Origin: Bacillus subtilis
Lineage (GTDB): Bacteria; Pseudomonadota; Alphaproteobacteria; Rhizobiales; Rhizobiaceae
NCBI GenBank assembly: GCA_021733665.1
Contig: JAHREI010000002.1
Span: 496,001 to 560,000 of the forward strand
Length of the DNA stretch: 64,000 nt
Direction: 5' to 3'
Shown: piece after piece, positions 36,034-43,862 of the stretch
Position numbering within the stretch: the first letter of the stretch is position 1
Layout: every line of letters begins with the position of its first letter
Translations under genes and position numbers: made by a program
Notes under the pieces: model-generated
Database searches by the model: none
Told to the model about the DNA's origin: nothing
The model's input: only the letters and a program-made list of their open reading frames with translations

Positions 36034-36287
36034 GCCAGCAATCATCGGCCCGAAAACAAAACTGGTGCTTCTCAGCGATTATAGCCCTCATCTTCGGTGC
36101 CATAACTGCTTTTATATTCTATTACCTGATTATCTTTGGCTCGGGCGATGATGGCTATGCAATCATATATTGCATTTTCACCGCGCCAATAGCGATGATC
36201 TTTGGCCTATGGGCATTGTTTTATCATCGCAGCAATATTGCCTTGATCGCGCTGGCGCTCTGTCTTTCACCGCTCATATACCTATAA
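36030..36287 (+). CDS. Small membrane protein coupled to the phosphatase gene
   Basis: Unrecognised 85-residue protein with three predicted hydrophobic segments: FSAIIALIFGAITAFIFYYLII, IIYCIFTAPIAMIFGLWALF and IALIALALCLSPLIYL. A short basic N-terminus (SSARKQNW) suggests an inside N-terminus. Its ATG overlaps the phosphatase stop (ATGA), which is the main support for translation. Function unknown. Confidence 0.65.
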   Translation: MSQQSSARKQNWCFSAIIALIFGAITAFIFYYLIIFGSGDDGYAIIYCIFTAPIAMIFGLWALFYHRSNIALIALALCLSPLIYL

Positions 36288-36289
36288 AT

Positions 36290-36325
36290 CAAAGACACTT
36301 CGCCCGATTGAACGAAGTGTCTTTG
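36290..36325. terminator. Bidirectional terminator
   Basis: CAAAGACACTTCG pairs perfectly (13 bp) with CGAAGTGTCTTTG around 10 nt, between the small membrane protein gene and the convergent VWA gene. Confidence 0.8.
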
Positions 36326-36336
36326 TTCGTAAAAGA

Positions 36337-37461
36337 TTATTTCAGCTGCTCGACAAGCGTTTCCTTCACTACAGCATCAAATGAATCCGTTGCTTTATCG
36401 TCGCTTTTCTCAGCCTGCTTTTTAGCGATAAATGCGTCTCGTTTCGTGACAAGATCAGCCATTTTTTCTTCCAGCTTTGTACGCTCTTGCGCATTCTTAT
36501 CCAGAATATCCTGCTTTTCCTGTCCGGATTTACCGCGCATATTATCCGGCAATTCCTCGTCTTTCACATCATCCAGTTTTTGTTTGCCATTTTTCACATC
36601 GGCAACAAGATCACCGCCACCAGTAACAACCTCTTTCGCGCCGCCTTTTTTGGCGTAATAGCGTGAATTATCAACCTTTACAGCGGCAGGAGCTGCGGCT
36701 TTGGCATCCATTTTGCTCTGCAATTCGGCCTGTACGCTACTATTACCGTAAGCAATAACGGTTTTATCAATATCCTGCTGAACGGTAATAATTTCATTAT
36801 CAAAAGGCGTTTCAATAACGGTGATATTTCCGCCATCCTGCGGAATGGCCATGTAACGCCCATGGCCTAGCTGTGCAATTTCACGCCAAACTTTCGTTGT
36901 GTCAGGATCATCACCGGCCTGAATTGTATTAACGGTGATTTTGTCTTCTTTCGCACGTTTCAGAATTTGCGGATATTGCCATGTATTCGGATAATCCATA
37001 TGCGGCGGCGCATCACCGACAAGGAAGATAATCCGCTTAGTATTATCGTTCTTCGTCCATTTCAGCTTACGAACAGATTCATCCAGCGCCTCATTGACTG
37101 ATTCCGGTGTATCACCGCCGCCATCGGCCTCCAGCTTGATCAGCTTACCATAGAGCCCCTGCACGTCTGCGCTCATATCATAGGTTTTCAGGACATATTC
37201 GTCGTCGCGGTCACGATAAGCCACTAAGGCCATACGAATATCGGCATCGGGATTCACGTCGATGATTGTATTGGCGATCGACCAGATTTTTTTCTTTGCC
37301 CCGTCAATCAGACCGGCCATAGAGCCGGTTGTATCAAGAACAAATGCAACCTCAATACGTTGCTCCTTATCATTACTGGCCGCAAGTACAGGTGAAGCAC
37401 AAGCTGTCATAGCAACAGCTGCAACAAGACTTTTGTCAAAAAAGCGCAAAGTACGAAGCAT
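36337..37461 (-). CDS. Exported von Willebrand factor A domain protein
   Basis: 375-residue protein with a signal peptide (LVAAVAMTACASPVLA; the Cys may make it a lipoprotein) followed by a VWA domain. The MIDAS motif is FVLDTTGSMAGLI (DxTxS-type), with later metal-site residues in GGGDTPESVNEAL and FLVGDAPPHMD. The C-terminal third is charged and probably coiled-coil (SGQEKQDILDKNAQERTKLE, KRDAFIAKKQAEKSDD). The start at 37461 has GGGG 7 nt upstream; earlier in-frame starts would bury the signal peptide. VWA proteins of this kind bind ligands or act in surface and stress assemblies. No MoxR ATPase is adjacent, so the partner is unknown. Confidence 0.85.
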   Translation of the reverse strand: MLRTLRFFDKSLVAAVAMTACASPVLAASNDKEQRIEVAFVLDTTGSMAGLIDGAKKKIWSIANTIIDVNPDADIRMALVAYRDRDDEYVLKTYDMSADVQGLYGKLIKLEADGGGDTPESVNEALDESVRKLKWTKNDNTKRIIFLVGDAPPHMDYPNTWQYPQILKRAKEDKITVNTIQAGDDPDTTKVWREIAQLGHGRYMAIPQDGGNITVIETPFDNEIITVQQDIDKTVIAYGNSSVQAELQSKMDAKAAAPAAVKVDNSRYYAKKGGAKEVVTGGGDLVADVKNGKQKLDDVKDEELPDNMRGKSGQEKQDILDKNAQERTKLEEKMADLVTKRDAFIAKKQAEKSDDKATDSFDAVVKETLVEQLK

Positions 37462-37718
37462 TATAATCCCCATAGTAAAATGATTGCCATGCTTCGCGGC
37501 GGAATGCGGCATAATTGGGAGACTGCCAAGACAACATTATGACTTACAGCTATTTTGTGCCGTATTAGGCTAAAACAGGCGGTCATAAGCAGAACAATTT
37601 CTCAATATATTGATCTGTCAGCACAAATATAAATATCGTAGCAATTATTTTTAAATAAATATATCAATTCAATTTCATAACAAAGTTTAGCTAAAATCAA
37701 ATCAATTGAGACGCCTGC

Positions 37719-39005
37719 ATGATACGAATTTTGTTTCTTTTTCTGGGTCGGGAAATCATTCTGAGACATTGGAAAACGCTGTTTGCTATCGGCGTTTGCT
37801 GGTTCCTGCTCGGCTTAGCGATCTTTATTGATGCACTAGACGGCGACACTTATCTCCACCCCTACACATTCGCATATTTCCTGCTGCCTGAAGCAGCAAT
37901 CAGTCTGCTTGCTGCCGCTGGCAGTGAAGGTACAGCTAAACAGATGCGCATTGTACAGGGGATTGCATTATTGGCGGTTTCCGCCTTGATTTTCACATCT
38001 ACACCGGCAACAAATTTTCTGCTTGCACTCGTTTTCGGTCTTTGCTTTCTCATCGACGGCACCATGCGTATTGCCAGCGCCTGGGTTGTGCGTTTTCCAC
38101 GCTGGAAAATTGGTATCGCCGGTGGTGTCTTCGAACTTATACTGGCCATTGCAACGCTACAGCCTTGGCCGACATGGTATGAAGGGACTGTTGGCGCCAA
38201 TGTCGGTGCCGTGCTGATCCTCTCCAGCCTTGGTATTATTCATGTGGCATGGCGTATTCATAGTCTGGAAGCCGGTGCGCCCCTGTCCCGTTTATTCGGG
38301 CGGAGCAGCCTGCTCTCAGCGATTACCACGCATCATCACAAACAATCGCAGACAAAACGCGGAGAACTCATCGTTCATGTCTGGACACCAACCGGCACAG
38401 CCATGACACCGCTGCGGCAGCGTGCCATCAGCCGTTATATTGCAGCGATTGATGCAGATGGCGTTATTTCCACTGGTCATGCAGCATTGGAACTGCGACC
38501 TGACCTGTATATCAGCCACTATCCGGCCGTTGAGATTGATCGCTCTCCTAATGAATTCAGCCGTACTTTGCGTGCGACCGCAGATAATAATATCGAAGGC
38601 CGGTATTTAACTGATTACAAATCTGAGGCTGAAGGCTGGTGTGAGTCCACCGTGCAGGTCATCATTAAAAATATTGATGAAGGTAAATTACGTGCGTTTT
38701 GGAACACCTACAAAACAGATAACACTTATAATCTGACCAACCGCAATTGCTCCAGCGTTGTAGCTGATGCGCTTGATGCTGCACTGGAGGGTGTTTATCG
38801 TCATAAACGCTGGCCGGTTTTTTCTGCATTGCGTGCAATTGTTTATCCCGAACTCTGGGCAGCCAGCCTGATACGAAAACGCGCAGAATCCATGGCATGG
38901 ACACCTGGTTTGGTACTTGATTATGCCCGTGCACTCAGTGCAATCGTTGATCCGCAGCCCGGGATTTGGGTGCCAAAGGAATTTCAAAAAAGGCGTACAG
39001 AATAA
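37719..39005 (+). CDS. HdeD-like membrane domain fused to a permuted papain-like domain
   Basis: 428-residue protein in two parts. Residues 1-185 hold about six TM helices, beginning ILRHWKTLFAIGVCWFLLGL and including FLLALVFGLCFLIDGTMRIA, the pattern of HdeD/DUF308 acid-resistance proteins. Residues 215-420 are soluble, with a His in VISTGHAALELRPD (H254) and a later Cys in NLTNRNCSSVVADAL (C344). That His-then-Cys order and the H-A-x-L-E and N-C-S-S contexts resemble permuted papain-like hydrolases (DUF4105/Lnb-, LRAT- or YiiX-type). Catalysis is inferred from motif order only. No close functional neighbour; a divergent regulator lies 10 bp downstream on the other strand. Confidence 0.7.
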   Translation: MIRILFLFLGREIILRHWKTLFAIGVCWFLLGLAIFIDALDGDTYLHPYTFAYFLLPEAAISLLAAAGSEGTAKQMRIVQGIALLAVSALIFTSTPATNFLLALVFGLCFLIDGTMRIASAWVVRFPRWKIGIAGGVFELILAIATLQPWPTWYEGTVGANVGAVLILSSLGIIHVAWRIHSLEAGAPLSRLFGRSSLLSAITTHHHKQSQTKRGELIVHVWTPTGTAMTPLRQRAISRYIAAIDADGVISTGHAALELRPDLYISHYPAVEIDRSPNEFSRTLRATADNNIEGRYLTDYKSEAEGWCESTVQVIIKNIDEGKLRAFWNTYKTDNTYNLTNRNCSSVVADALDAALEGVYRHKRWPVFSALRAIVYPELWAASLIRKRAESMAWTPGLVLDYARALSAIVDPQPGIWVPKEFQKRRTE

Positions 39006-39015
39006 CCAGCTCTTC

Positions 39016-39804
39016 TCACTTGTGTTTATGTGCCGGCAGATAGCGCGTCGGGCTCTGTCCTAAAGCTTTTTTAAACATTGTGATAAAGGCCGTGACAGAT
39101 TCGTAACCAAGTATTGCCGATACATTTTGGACGGAAACACCGGCTGAAATCTCACGCAGCGCCAGCATAAGATGAAATTGCTGGCGCCAGCGGCCAAAGG
39201 TCATTCCTGTTTCCTGTATCATTAACCGAGCCAATGAGCGTTCACTGACAGCAACCCGTTCTGCCCATTGCGCCAAAGTACTACGATCTGCCGGATTATT
39301 TGCAAAACCTTCAGCAATTTTCCTGATTTTGGGATGCTCGGAAATCGGCAAGTGAAAATCCTCTTTCGGCATCAGCACCAATTCATCCAATAGAACTCTG
39401 ACCAGCCGGTCCGTATGGCTACCGGTTTCATAATCCTGCGCTTGCTTTGCAAGATGTCCGATCATTTCACGGATCATTGGCGAGACTGAAAACGTACAGC
39501 ACTGTGCCGGTAATGCTGCTGCATCTGGCTCTACAAACAAAAATGACAGTTGCGCATTAGCGGTTGTGAAATTGCTATGCTCCATACCGCCCGGAATCCA
39601 CACTCCGCAATTGGCCGGAACAATCCACCAGCCATCAGCAACATGACATGTCACCGCTCCGTGCAAAGCCAGCACAAGCTGCCCCTTGCGATGCCGGTGT
39701 GCAGGAATTTCTGTCGCATAATCTTTAAGCTCCAGATGTAAAGCAACGGCAGGGCGATCGGTCTCGTCCGGATCAAAATCAGTATGGGCAGAGTAAGATG
39801 GCAT
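39016..39804 (-). CDS. nimR: AraC-family regulator, NimR-like
   Basis: 262-residue AraC-type regulator. The N-terminal cupin part contains PAHRHRKGQLVLALHGAVTC and VWIPGGMEHSN. The C-terminal double HTH includes RSTLAQWAERVAVSERSLAR and AGVSVQNVSAILGYESVTAFITMFKKALGQSPTRYL. It is divergent (96 bp) from a CynX/NimT-type exporter gene, the same arrangement as E. coli nimR-nimT (yeaM-yeaN), where the regulator represses the 2-nitroimidazole exporter. Symbol is by architecture and neighbour, so moderately sure. Both genes probably share an operator in 39805-39887. Confidence 0.82.
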   Translation of the reverse strand: MPSYSAHTDFDPDETDRPAVALHLELKDYATEIPAHRHRKGQLVLALHGAVTCHVADGWWIVPANCGVWIPGGMEHSNFTTANAQLSFLFVEPDAAALPAQCCTFSVSPMIREMIGHLAKQAQDYETGSHTDRLVRVLLDELVLMPKEDFHLPISEHPKIRKIAEGFANNPADRSTLAQWAERVAVSERSLARLMIQETGMTFGRWRQQFHLMLALREISAGVSVQNVSAILGYESVTAFITMFKKALGQSPTRYLPAHKHK

Positions 39805-39887
39805 GGGGCTTTGGCAGAATTTAGCGATAAAATGTCACTATAACTAAATTCAGCATCAACGCAATTCTTTAGAAGGGAGGCAGAAAG

Positions 39888-39923
39888 GTGAATACCCCAA
39901 ATGACGACAAAAACGCCTCTTAA
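39888..39923 (+). CDS. Possible 11-codon leader ORF overlapping the nimT start
   Basis: A GTG at 39888 sits 7 nt after GGGAGG, the best ribosome binding site in the region. It opens only 11 codons (MNTPNDDKNAS) before TAA at 39921. It overlaps the start of the exporter gene in another frame, so translation of it could control exporter synthesis. It could equally be an accidental GTG. Confidence 0.3.
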   Translation: MNTPNDDKNAS

Positions 39924-41088
39924 CGCACGATCATTCTTATTGATTACTGGCATATTATTAATCGCAACCACAATCAGAGCGCCGATTACCGGTATTGCGC
40001 CTGTATTGGATATGGTACGCGCCAGCTTCTCTCTTGGCATAGCTGAAGCCGGCATTCTGACAACCCTGCCCCTGCTCGCTTTTGCTCTTACATCGCCATT
40101 CTCAGTTTTATTTGCCCGAAAATACGGATTAGAGCGCAGTCTTTTTGGTGCACTTCTGCTGATTACATCAGGCATTATTACACGCTCATTAGGCAATGTA
40201 TGGTGCCTCTTTGCGGGAACGGCATTGATCGGTATCGGGATTGCATTTGCCAATGTTCTGCTGCCAAGCCTGCTTAAGCGGGACTTTCCCGATCGTATTG
40301 CATCTTTGACAGGCGCTTACTCTGTAACGGCCGGCGCAGCAGCTGCTTTTGCTTCTGCTACTGCTATCCCGATTGCTGCTATGTTTATGAATGGCTGGAA
40401 CTGGGCTTTGGCATCTTTTGCCCTGTTTCCCATCATCGCAATGATCGTCTGGCTACCACAGCTCTCCAACCATACAGCGCCATCGCAAGCCTCAACAAGT
40501 TCCATGCAAAATGAGCGCATCTGGAAGTCCCCGCTAGCATGGCAGGTTACCCTGTTTTTTGGCCTTAACTCTTTGGTCTATTATGTAATTGTTGCATGGT
40601 TGCCAATGATATTGGCTGAATCCGGCTATTCACCTGCAGTCGCGGGTTCTCTGCACGGTGTATCTCAGTTTGCCACGGCAATACCGGGACTAATATTTGG
40701 TGCCGTATTAAGCCGTTTCAGAGATCAGAGAATTATTGCAGTTTCATTAGCGACAATGACGGCAATGTCGCTCTTCGGCTTGCTGCTTTTACCAGTGTGG
40801 AGTGTGCTCTGGGTCGCATTATTCGGTTTTGGTGCAGGTGCAACATTCATTCTTGCTTTGGCATTTATCGCCTTACGTTCAGCGAACGCTCATCAGGCAG
40901 CAGCATTATCAGGCATGGCACAATGTGCAGGCTATCTCATTGCTGCAGCAGCTCCTCCGATTGCAGGCTTAATCCATGACAAATCACAAGGCTGGGCTTT
41001 AACACTGATAATTTGCATTATTCTTTGTGGCGCAATGGCACTTCTCGGCTTTCAAGCCGGTAAGCAGCGGCTAATTTTCAATCAGTGA
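39901..41088 (+). CDS. nimT: CynX/NimT-family MFS exporter
   Basis: Twelve-TM major facilitator, 395 aa. The first helix region RAPITGIAPVLDMVRASFSL, AEAGILTTLPLLAFAL, and the later LNSLVYYVIVAWLPMILAESGYSP and GFGAGATFILALAFIALR are characteristic of the CynX/NimT group that exports small molecules such as 2-nitroimidazole. The partner regulator is divergent. The ATG at 39901 has only a weak AGGTG site; the strong GGGAGG site serves an out-of-frame GTG 13 nt upstream. A 15-bp perfect dyad follows the gene. Confidence 0.82.
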   Translation: MTTKTPLNARSFLLITGILLIATTIRAPITGIAPVLDMVRASFSLGIAEAGILTTLPLLAFALTSPFSVLFARKYGLERSLFGALLLITSGIITRSLGNVWCLFAGTALIGIGIAFANVLLPSLLKRDFPDRIASLTGAYSVTAGAAAAFASATAIPIAAMFMNGWNWALASFALFPIIAMIVWLPQLSNHTAPSQASTSSMQNERIWKSPLAWQVTLFFGLNSLVYYVIVAWLPMILAESGYSPAVAGSLHGVSQFATAIPGLIFGAVLSRFRDQRIIAVSLATMTAMSLFGLLLLPVWSVLWVALFGFGAGATFILALAFIALRSANAHQAAALSGMAQCAGYLIAAAAPPIAGLIHDKSQGWALTLIICIILCGAMALLGFQAGKQRLIFNQ

Positions 41089-41130
41089 GAAGCCACACAT
41101 TAGAATAACGACTTCTATTTCCTAAAAATA

Positions 41131-41173
41131 CAATATGCGTAATCTCCATATCGCTTACAGATTACGCATATTG
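41131..41173 (+). terminator. 15-bp perfect hairpin after nimT
   Basis: CAATATGCGTAATCT pairs perfectly with AGATTACGCATATTG around 13 nt, 43 bp past the exporter stop. It has no T tail. Confidence 0.6.
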
Positions 41174-41344
41174 CCACGTAAAAAGCTTCGATGTGACTAG
41201 CGAGTGCCTTACAGATTTAACGGCATAATTTCTTAACCTGAACAACGAAGTTACGCACATAAACTACCAATAATTGGATTTTTCCCCATTGATACGCAAG
41301 AGTGGTTGCGTTAGAACGGCTTAGCTTTATATCAAAGCGACTGC

Positions 41345-41421
41345 GCACCCGTAGCTCAGCTGGATAGAGTGCTGCCCTCCGAAGGCAGAGGTCACAGGTT
41401 CGAATCCTGTCGGGTGCGCCA
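41345..41421 (+). tRNA. tRNA-Arg (anticodon CCG), CCA encoded
   Basis: The acceptor stem GCACCCG pairs with CGGGTGC, followed by discriminator G and an encoded CCA. The D-arm is GCTCAGCTGGATAGAGT, the anticodon loop CTCCGAA (anticodon CCG), and the T-arm CAGGTTCGAATCCTG. Length 77 nt. It forms the left edge of the AT-rich island. Confidence 0.95.
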
Positions 41422-41811
41422 GCAAAACAATTTAATCTATTGTTTTTACTGTGTTTTTATCCGAATTGAGTTGTAGTTTCTACAAAAAACGCTACAAAAT
41501 TGACGCATTTCTCTGTTCTCTTACAACTTATCCCTTACGTGGCCCCTCTAGATTAAAGCCTAGCGAAGCCAATTTGGCGTCTCGCATAAACTCTGCCTGT
41601 CGTCAGTGAACATTTTTCGATTCCTCACTTCTGATATGCGAGCAGATGAAGAACCTGATCGTAAAAGGATGGGTGGAATTCATAGAGATAGAAACTAATA
41701 TGCTAGTGTTCTAGTGGTTTTTAAATGACACAAGCCTAAACCACCTTAACTTGTTATCCACGAAACCGGCAACGTCCATAGTGGCTTACTACTATTTTAA
41801 AAGACATGATT
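41422..41811. other. AT-rich island edge with arm-like repeat and a coding relic
   Basis: This 390-bp stretch follows tRNA-Arg. It holds TACAAAAAACGCTACAAAAT (41481-41500), a doubled TACAAAA motif of the type bound by integrase arm domains. On the minus strand at about 41535-41611 there is an open stretch (RQAEFMRDAKLASLGF, then NLEGPRKG and stop) that reads like the end of a lost gene. No intact gene is seen. Confidence 0.45.
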
Positions 41812-42051
41812 TTAAGTTATTTCGATAGATTTTAGATAACCGAAGTCGTTAAATAAAATGAGAGCACTGCCATAATCAGTTCCTACTGATAACACAGCAT
41901 TTTTATAACCATCATCTACAAACCGATTGATTGGTCCATTTTTCTCAAAACATACTTCAAAAAAACCATCATCATTATCGTATGATGATGTCGAACTACG
42001 TTTATCTCGCGCACTTAATATCTTTTGTATTTCATCGATAGTAATTTTCAT
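41812..42051 (-). CDS. Small protein of unknown function in the island, 79 aa
   Basis: Unrecognised acidic small protein beginning MKITIDEIQKILSARDKRSS and ending VLSVGTDYGSALILFNDFGY. AAGGG lies about 9 nt before the ATG. The even beta-like pattern and its place in a cluster of small minus-strand genes, two of which look like immunity proteins, suggest that it may be another immunity or antitoxin-type protein. That is context inference only. Codon choice looks more AT-rich than in the housekeeping genes around the island. Confidence 0.5.
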   Translation of the reverse strand: MKITIDEIQKILSARDKRSSTSSYDNDDGFFEVCFEKNGPINRFVDDGYKNAVLSVGTDYGSALILFNDFGYLKSIEIT

Positions 42052-42207
42052 TACAAATTACCCTTGTCTTAAGAGGTAATAGCCAGACTGACAGAGGTTC
42101 ATTTTGATTGGTCTGAATAGCCCCTAAATTTACAATCATCTCAGCGAGATGTCCATGAAACCGCCAGCAGTTCGGCAAATAGACTTTCCAGTTTACTTGT
42201 GTGATTT

Positions 42208-42570
42208 TTACCATAAATCTATACGACTACAGGAAAACTCGATCAAATCGCCATTCTTTAAGTCATGTGGTAGTTTTTCTTCGATCTCAAAGCTAATACA
42301 ATCGACATCAATTAATCCCAAGGCTTTATTCGTTAACACTCCGCAACAATCATAAGCCAAACTGCTTAAATGACGGATTGCGTAAGTCTTCGTGCCGCAA
42401 GCCAATCTTATCGCTCGCACATCAATTGGATGTAATGACTCGCTTATAATATCGCCTACACTCCGCGTGTACGGATGTGAAAAAACAGACACATTTATTT
42501 TTCTACTTGAGATGACCACTATAGCTTCGTCACTCGAATTCGAAGCCCACTCTAAGCTGGATATTATCAT
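42208..42570 (-). CDS. Putative orphan immunity-like protein, 120 aa
   Basis: Cytosolic-looking protein beginning MIISSLEWASNSSDEAIVVI, with FSHPYTRSVGDIISESL in the middle and a C-terminus ending KNGDLIEFSCSRIDLW. The D-I-K/N-G-D-x-I/V-E-F-x-C/D-R-L/I-D-L ending and the SHP segment recall small immunity proteins found beside polymorphic toxins. I rely on memory of that pattern, so the family call is tentative. There is no toxin gene next to it. It is AT-rich relative to flanking genes. The product has no signal or TM segment. Confidence 0.55.
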   Translation of the reverse strand: MIISSLEWASNSSDEAIVVISSRKINVSVFSHPYTRSVGDIISESLHPIDVRAIRLACGTKTYAIRHLSSLAYDCCGVLTNKALGLIDVDCISFEIEEKLPHDLKNGDLIEFSCSRIDLW

Positions 42571-42699
42571 CTAATAATCCTCATGGCTTTGCTTGTAAGG
42601 GCTACAAAGCAGCTAACACATACGAGACTTCGTGATGATACTGGCTAAAGCATGTCGCGCTCAAATGTATTTATTTGAGCTACCGCGAACATGCGATAA

Positions 42700-42804
42700 T
42701 CAAAAGAACCTAGAACGAGCGTAGTGGGTACGATTAAACCCAACACGCTCAAGATTCTGTGCATTTAATGATCCGCCCCCCCTTAAACGGGGACAAAAAT
42801 ACAT
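42700..42804 (-). pseudogene. Short coding-like relic in the island
   Basis: On the minus strand, codons just after the 141-residue gene stay open in the same frame and end at 42700. The last part (SLNAQNLERVGFNRTHYARS, then RFF and stop) looks protein-like, unlike random AT-rich sequence. It contains a run of seven G that could mark a frameshift. It may be the tail of a lost toxin or other gene. Confidence 0.3.
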
Positions 42805-42846
42805 AATAAGTAAGGCAGTGTTTATAGCCCATTTTAGACACTCTGC

Positions 42847-43272
42847 TCAGACTATTGGCTTTCCTAAAGTCCAGAATTCATAAACCTTAATCCACCACTT
42901 TAGTGTTTCAGGCCGCAACCATACAACAAAATCTTCGGGACGAGTGCTACGATGCAATTTGTGATTTTGTAAATCCTCTAACAAGCCGATTGTTGCTGCT
43001 TCTTGAACATAACTATCACCATTAATATGCCAGCGTTCAACAACATCAAAAACCGCGTCAAATTGATGTGTGTTATCCGTCTCCAACTTTTGGATCAGGT
43101 GACCAGCAAACTCTGACAACGCCAAATAAAGCGGTAAATCATCTTCAGACTGATACTCCTCTTCAAATGCCTGCCATACTCTAAGAAAAGACGGATCAGC
43201 CTCCAAAAGCGGTTCAAACATTTTAGAACGCTCAATTTTGAACAAAATAGCGTTATCATTACCGTCTAACAT
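42847..43272 (-). CDS. DUF7674-like putative immunity protein, 141 aa
   Basis: Small acidic cytosolic protein. A helical N-terminal half (FEPLLEADPSFLRVWQAFEE) is followed by VFDVVERWHINGDSYVQEA and ATIGLLEDLQNHKL, the E-R-x-H-x-x-G-D-x-Y-V and A-T-I-G-L-L-E-x-L-Q-N signature that I associate with DUF7674-type immunity proteins of polymorphic toxin loci. The end (LRPETLKWWIKVYEFWTLG) is also in keeping. No toxin gene adjoins it, so it would be an orphan. Assignment is by recalled pattern; the alternative is an unrelated helical protein. Confidence 0.6.
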   Translation of the reverse strand: MLDGNDNAILFKIERSKMFEPLLEADPSFLRVWQAFEEEYQSEDDLPLYLALSEFAGHLIQKLETDNTHQFDAVFDVVERWHINGDSYVQEAATIGLLEDLQNHKLHRSTRPEDFVVWLRPETLKWWIKVYEFWTLGKPIV

Positions 43273-43569
43273 AATGCTTTTGCCCCTTTAGACCGATCTA
43301 CAAACTTGAGTTTACATACTGGTAAACTAACAATCAGCTGCATCTCGTATGTAATATTCTCTTTATTAAATTTGCGACAAAAACTGTTACAAAATCGCAA
43401 ATCCAAAACAAGATAACTAATTGATATTATTAATTTAAATAGTTAGTTAGAATTCTGGCGCATACATCAAAAATTGCAATAAATCAAAAATTTAGAAGTG
43501 CAATTAAAACATCTTTGAATTAATCCTGCTTGTTGGCACACCGCCCTATATCAAGTGGAGTAAACAAAT
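43273..43569. other. AT-rich non-coding stretch with second arm-like repeat
   Basis: No intact gene. GACAAAAACTGTTACAAAAT (43376-43395) matches the repeat at 41481-41500 in 16 of 20 positions and lies in the same orientation, flanking the three small genes. Confidence 0.45.
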
Positions 43570-43698
43570 TTGGCTACGATTAGGCAAAAGGACGATGGTA
43601 ATGGGACGCTCAGATTCGACGCAAAGGCTGACCTGACCTATTCGAGATCAGGAAAAGGAACCGAGGCTAAAAAGCTGATCATAACAGACGGTACATAA
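43570..43698 (+). CDS. Possible 42-aa protein with TTG start
   Basis: A TTG at 43570 follows GGAG by 9 nt, and an in-frame stop lies three codons upstream, so the frame begins here. The peptide begins MATIRQKDDGNGTLRFDAKA and ends KKLIITDGT. It is polar and has no signal or TM segment. The balanced amino-acid composition is unlike a chance ORF in AT-rich DNA. It could be a small protein or the end of a lost gene. Confidence 0.35.
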   Translation: MATIRQKDDGNGTLRFDAKADLTYSRSGKGTEAKKLIITDGT

Positions 43699-43862
43699 GC
43701 CGTCTTCAAACTGACTTTGAAAAGCTTTTGAGGATTATTTTAGGGATGCTAGTTTGAAATGTGACTTGTCTAAAACTCTCTGACAAAAAATCTAAAATCA
43801 GCGATCACTAAAGAAGGATCAGTTTTTCACAACTGATTTTATATAATACTTTCAAAGCTTTC

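Noticed and set aside
42032-42214. A 60-codon minus-strand ORF between the 120- and 79-residue island genes
   Set aside because: It overlaps both neighbours and could form a coupled chain, but it has no ribosome binding site and no recognisable pattern, so I did not call it.
43455-43462. CTGGCGCA, matching the end of tRNA-Arg in inverted orientation (TGCGCCAG)
   Set aside because: Only 8 bases and in the wrong orientation for an attachment-site duplication; chance is likely.
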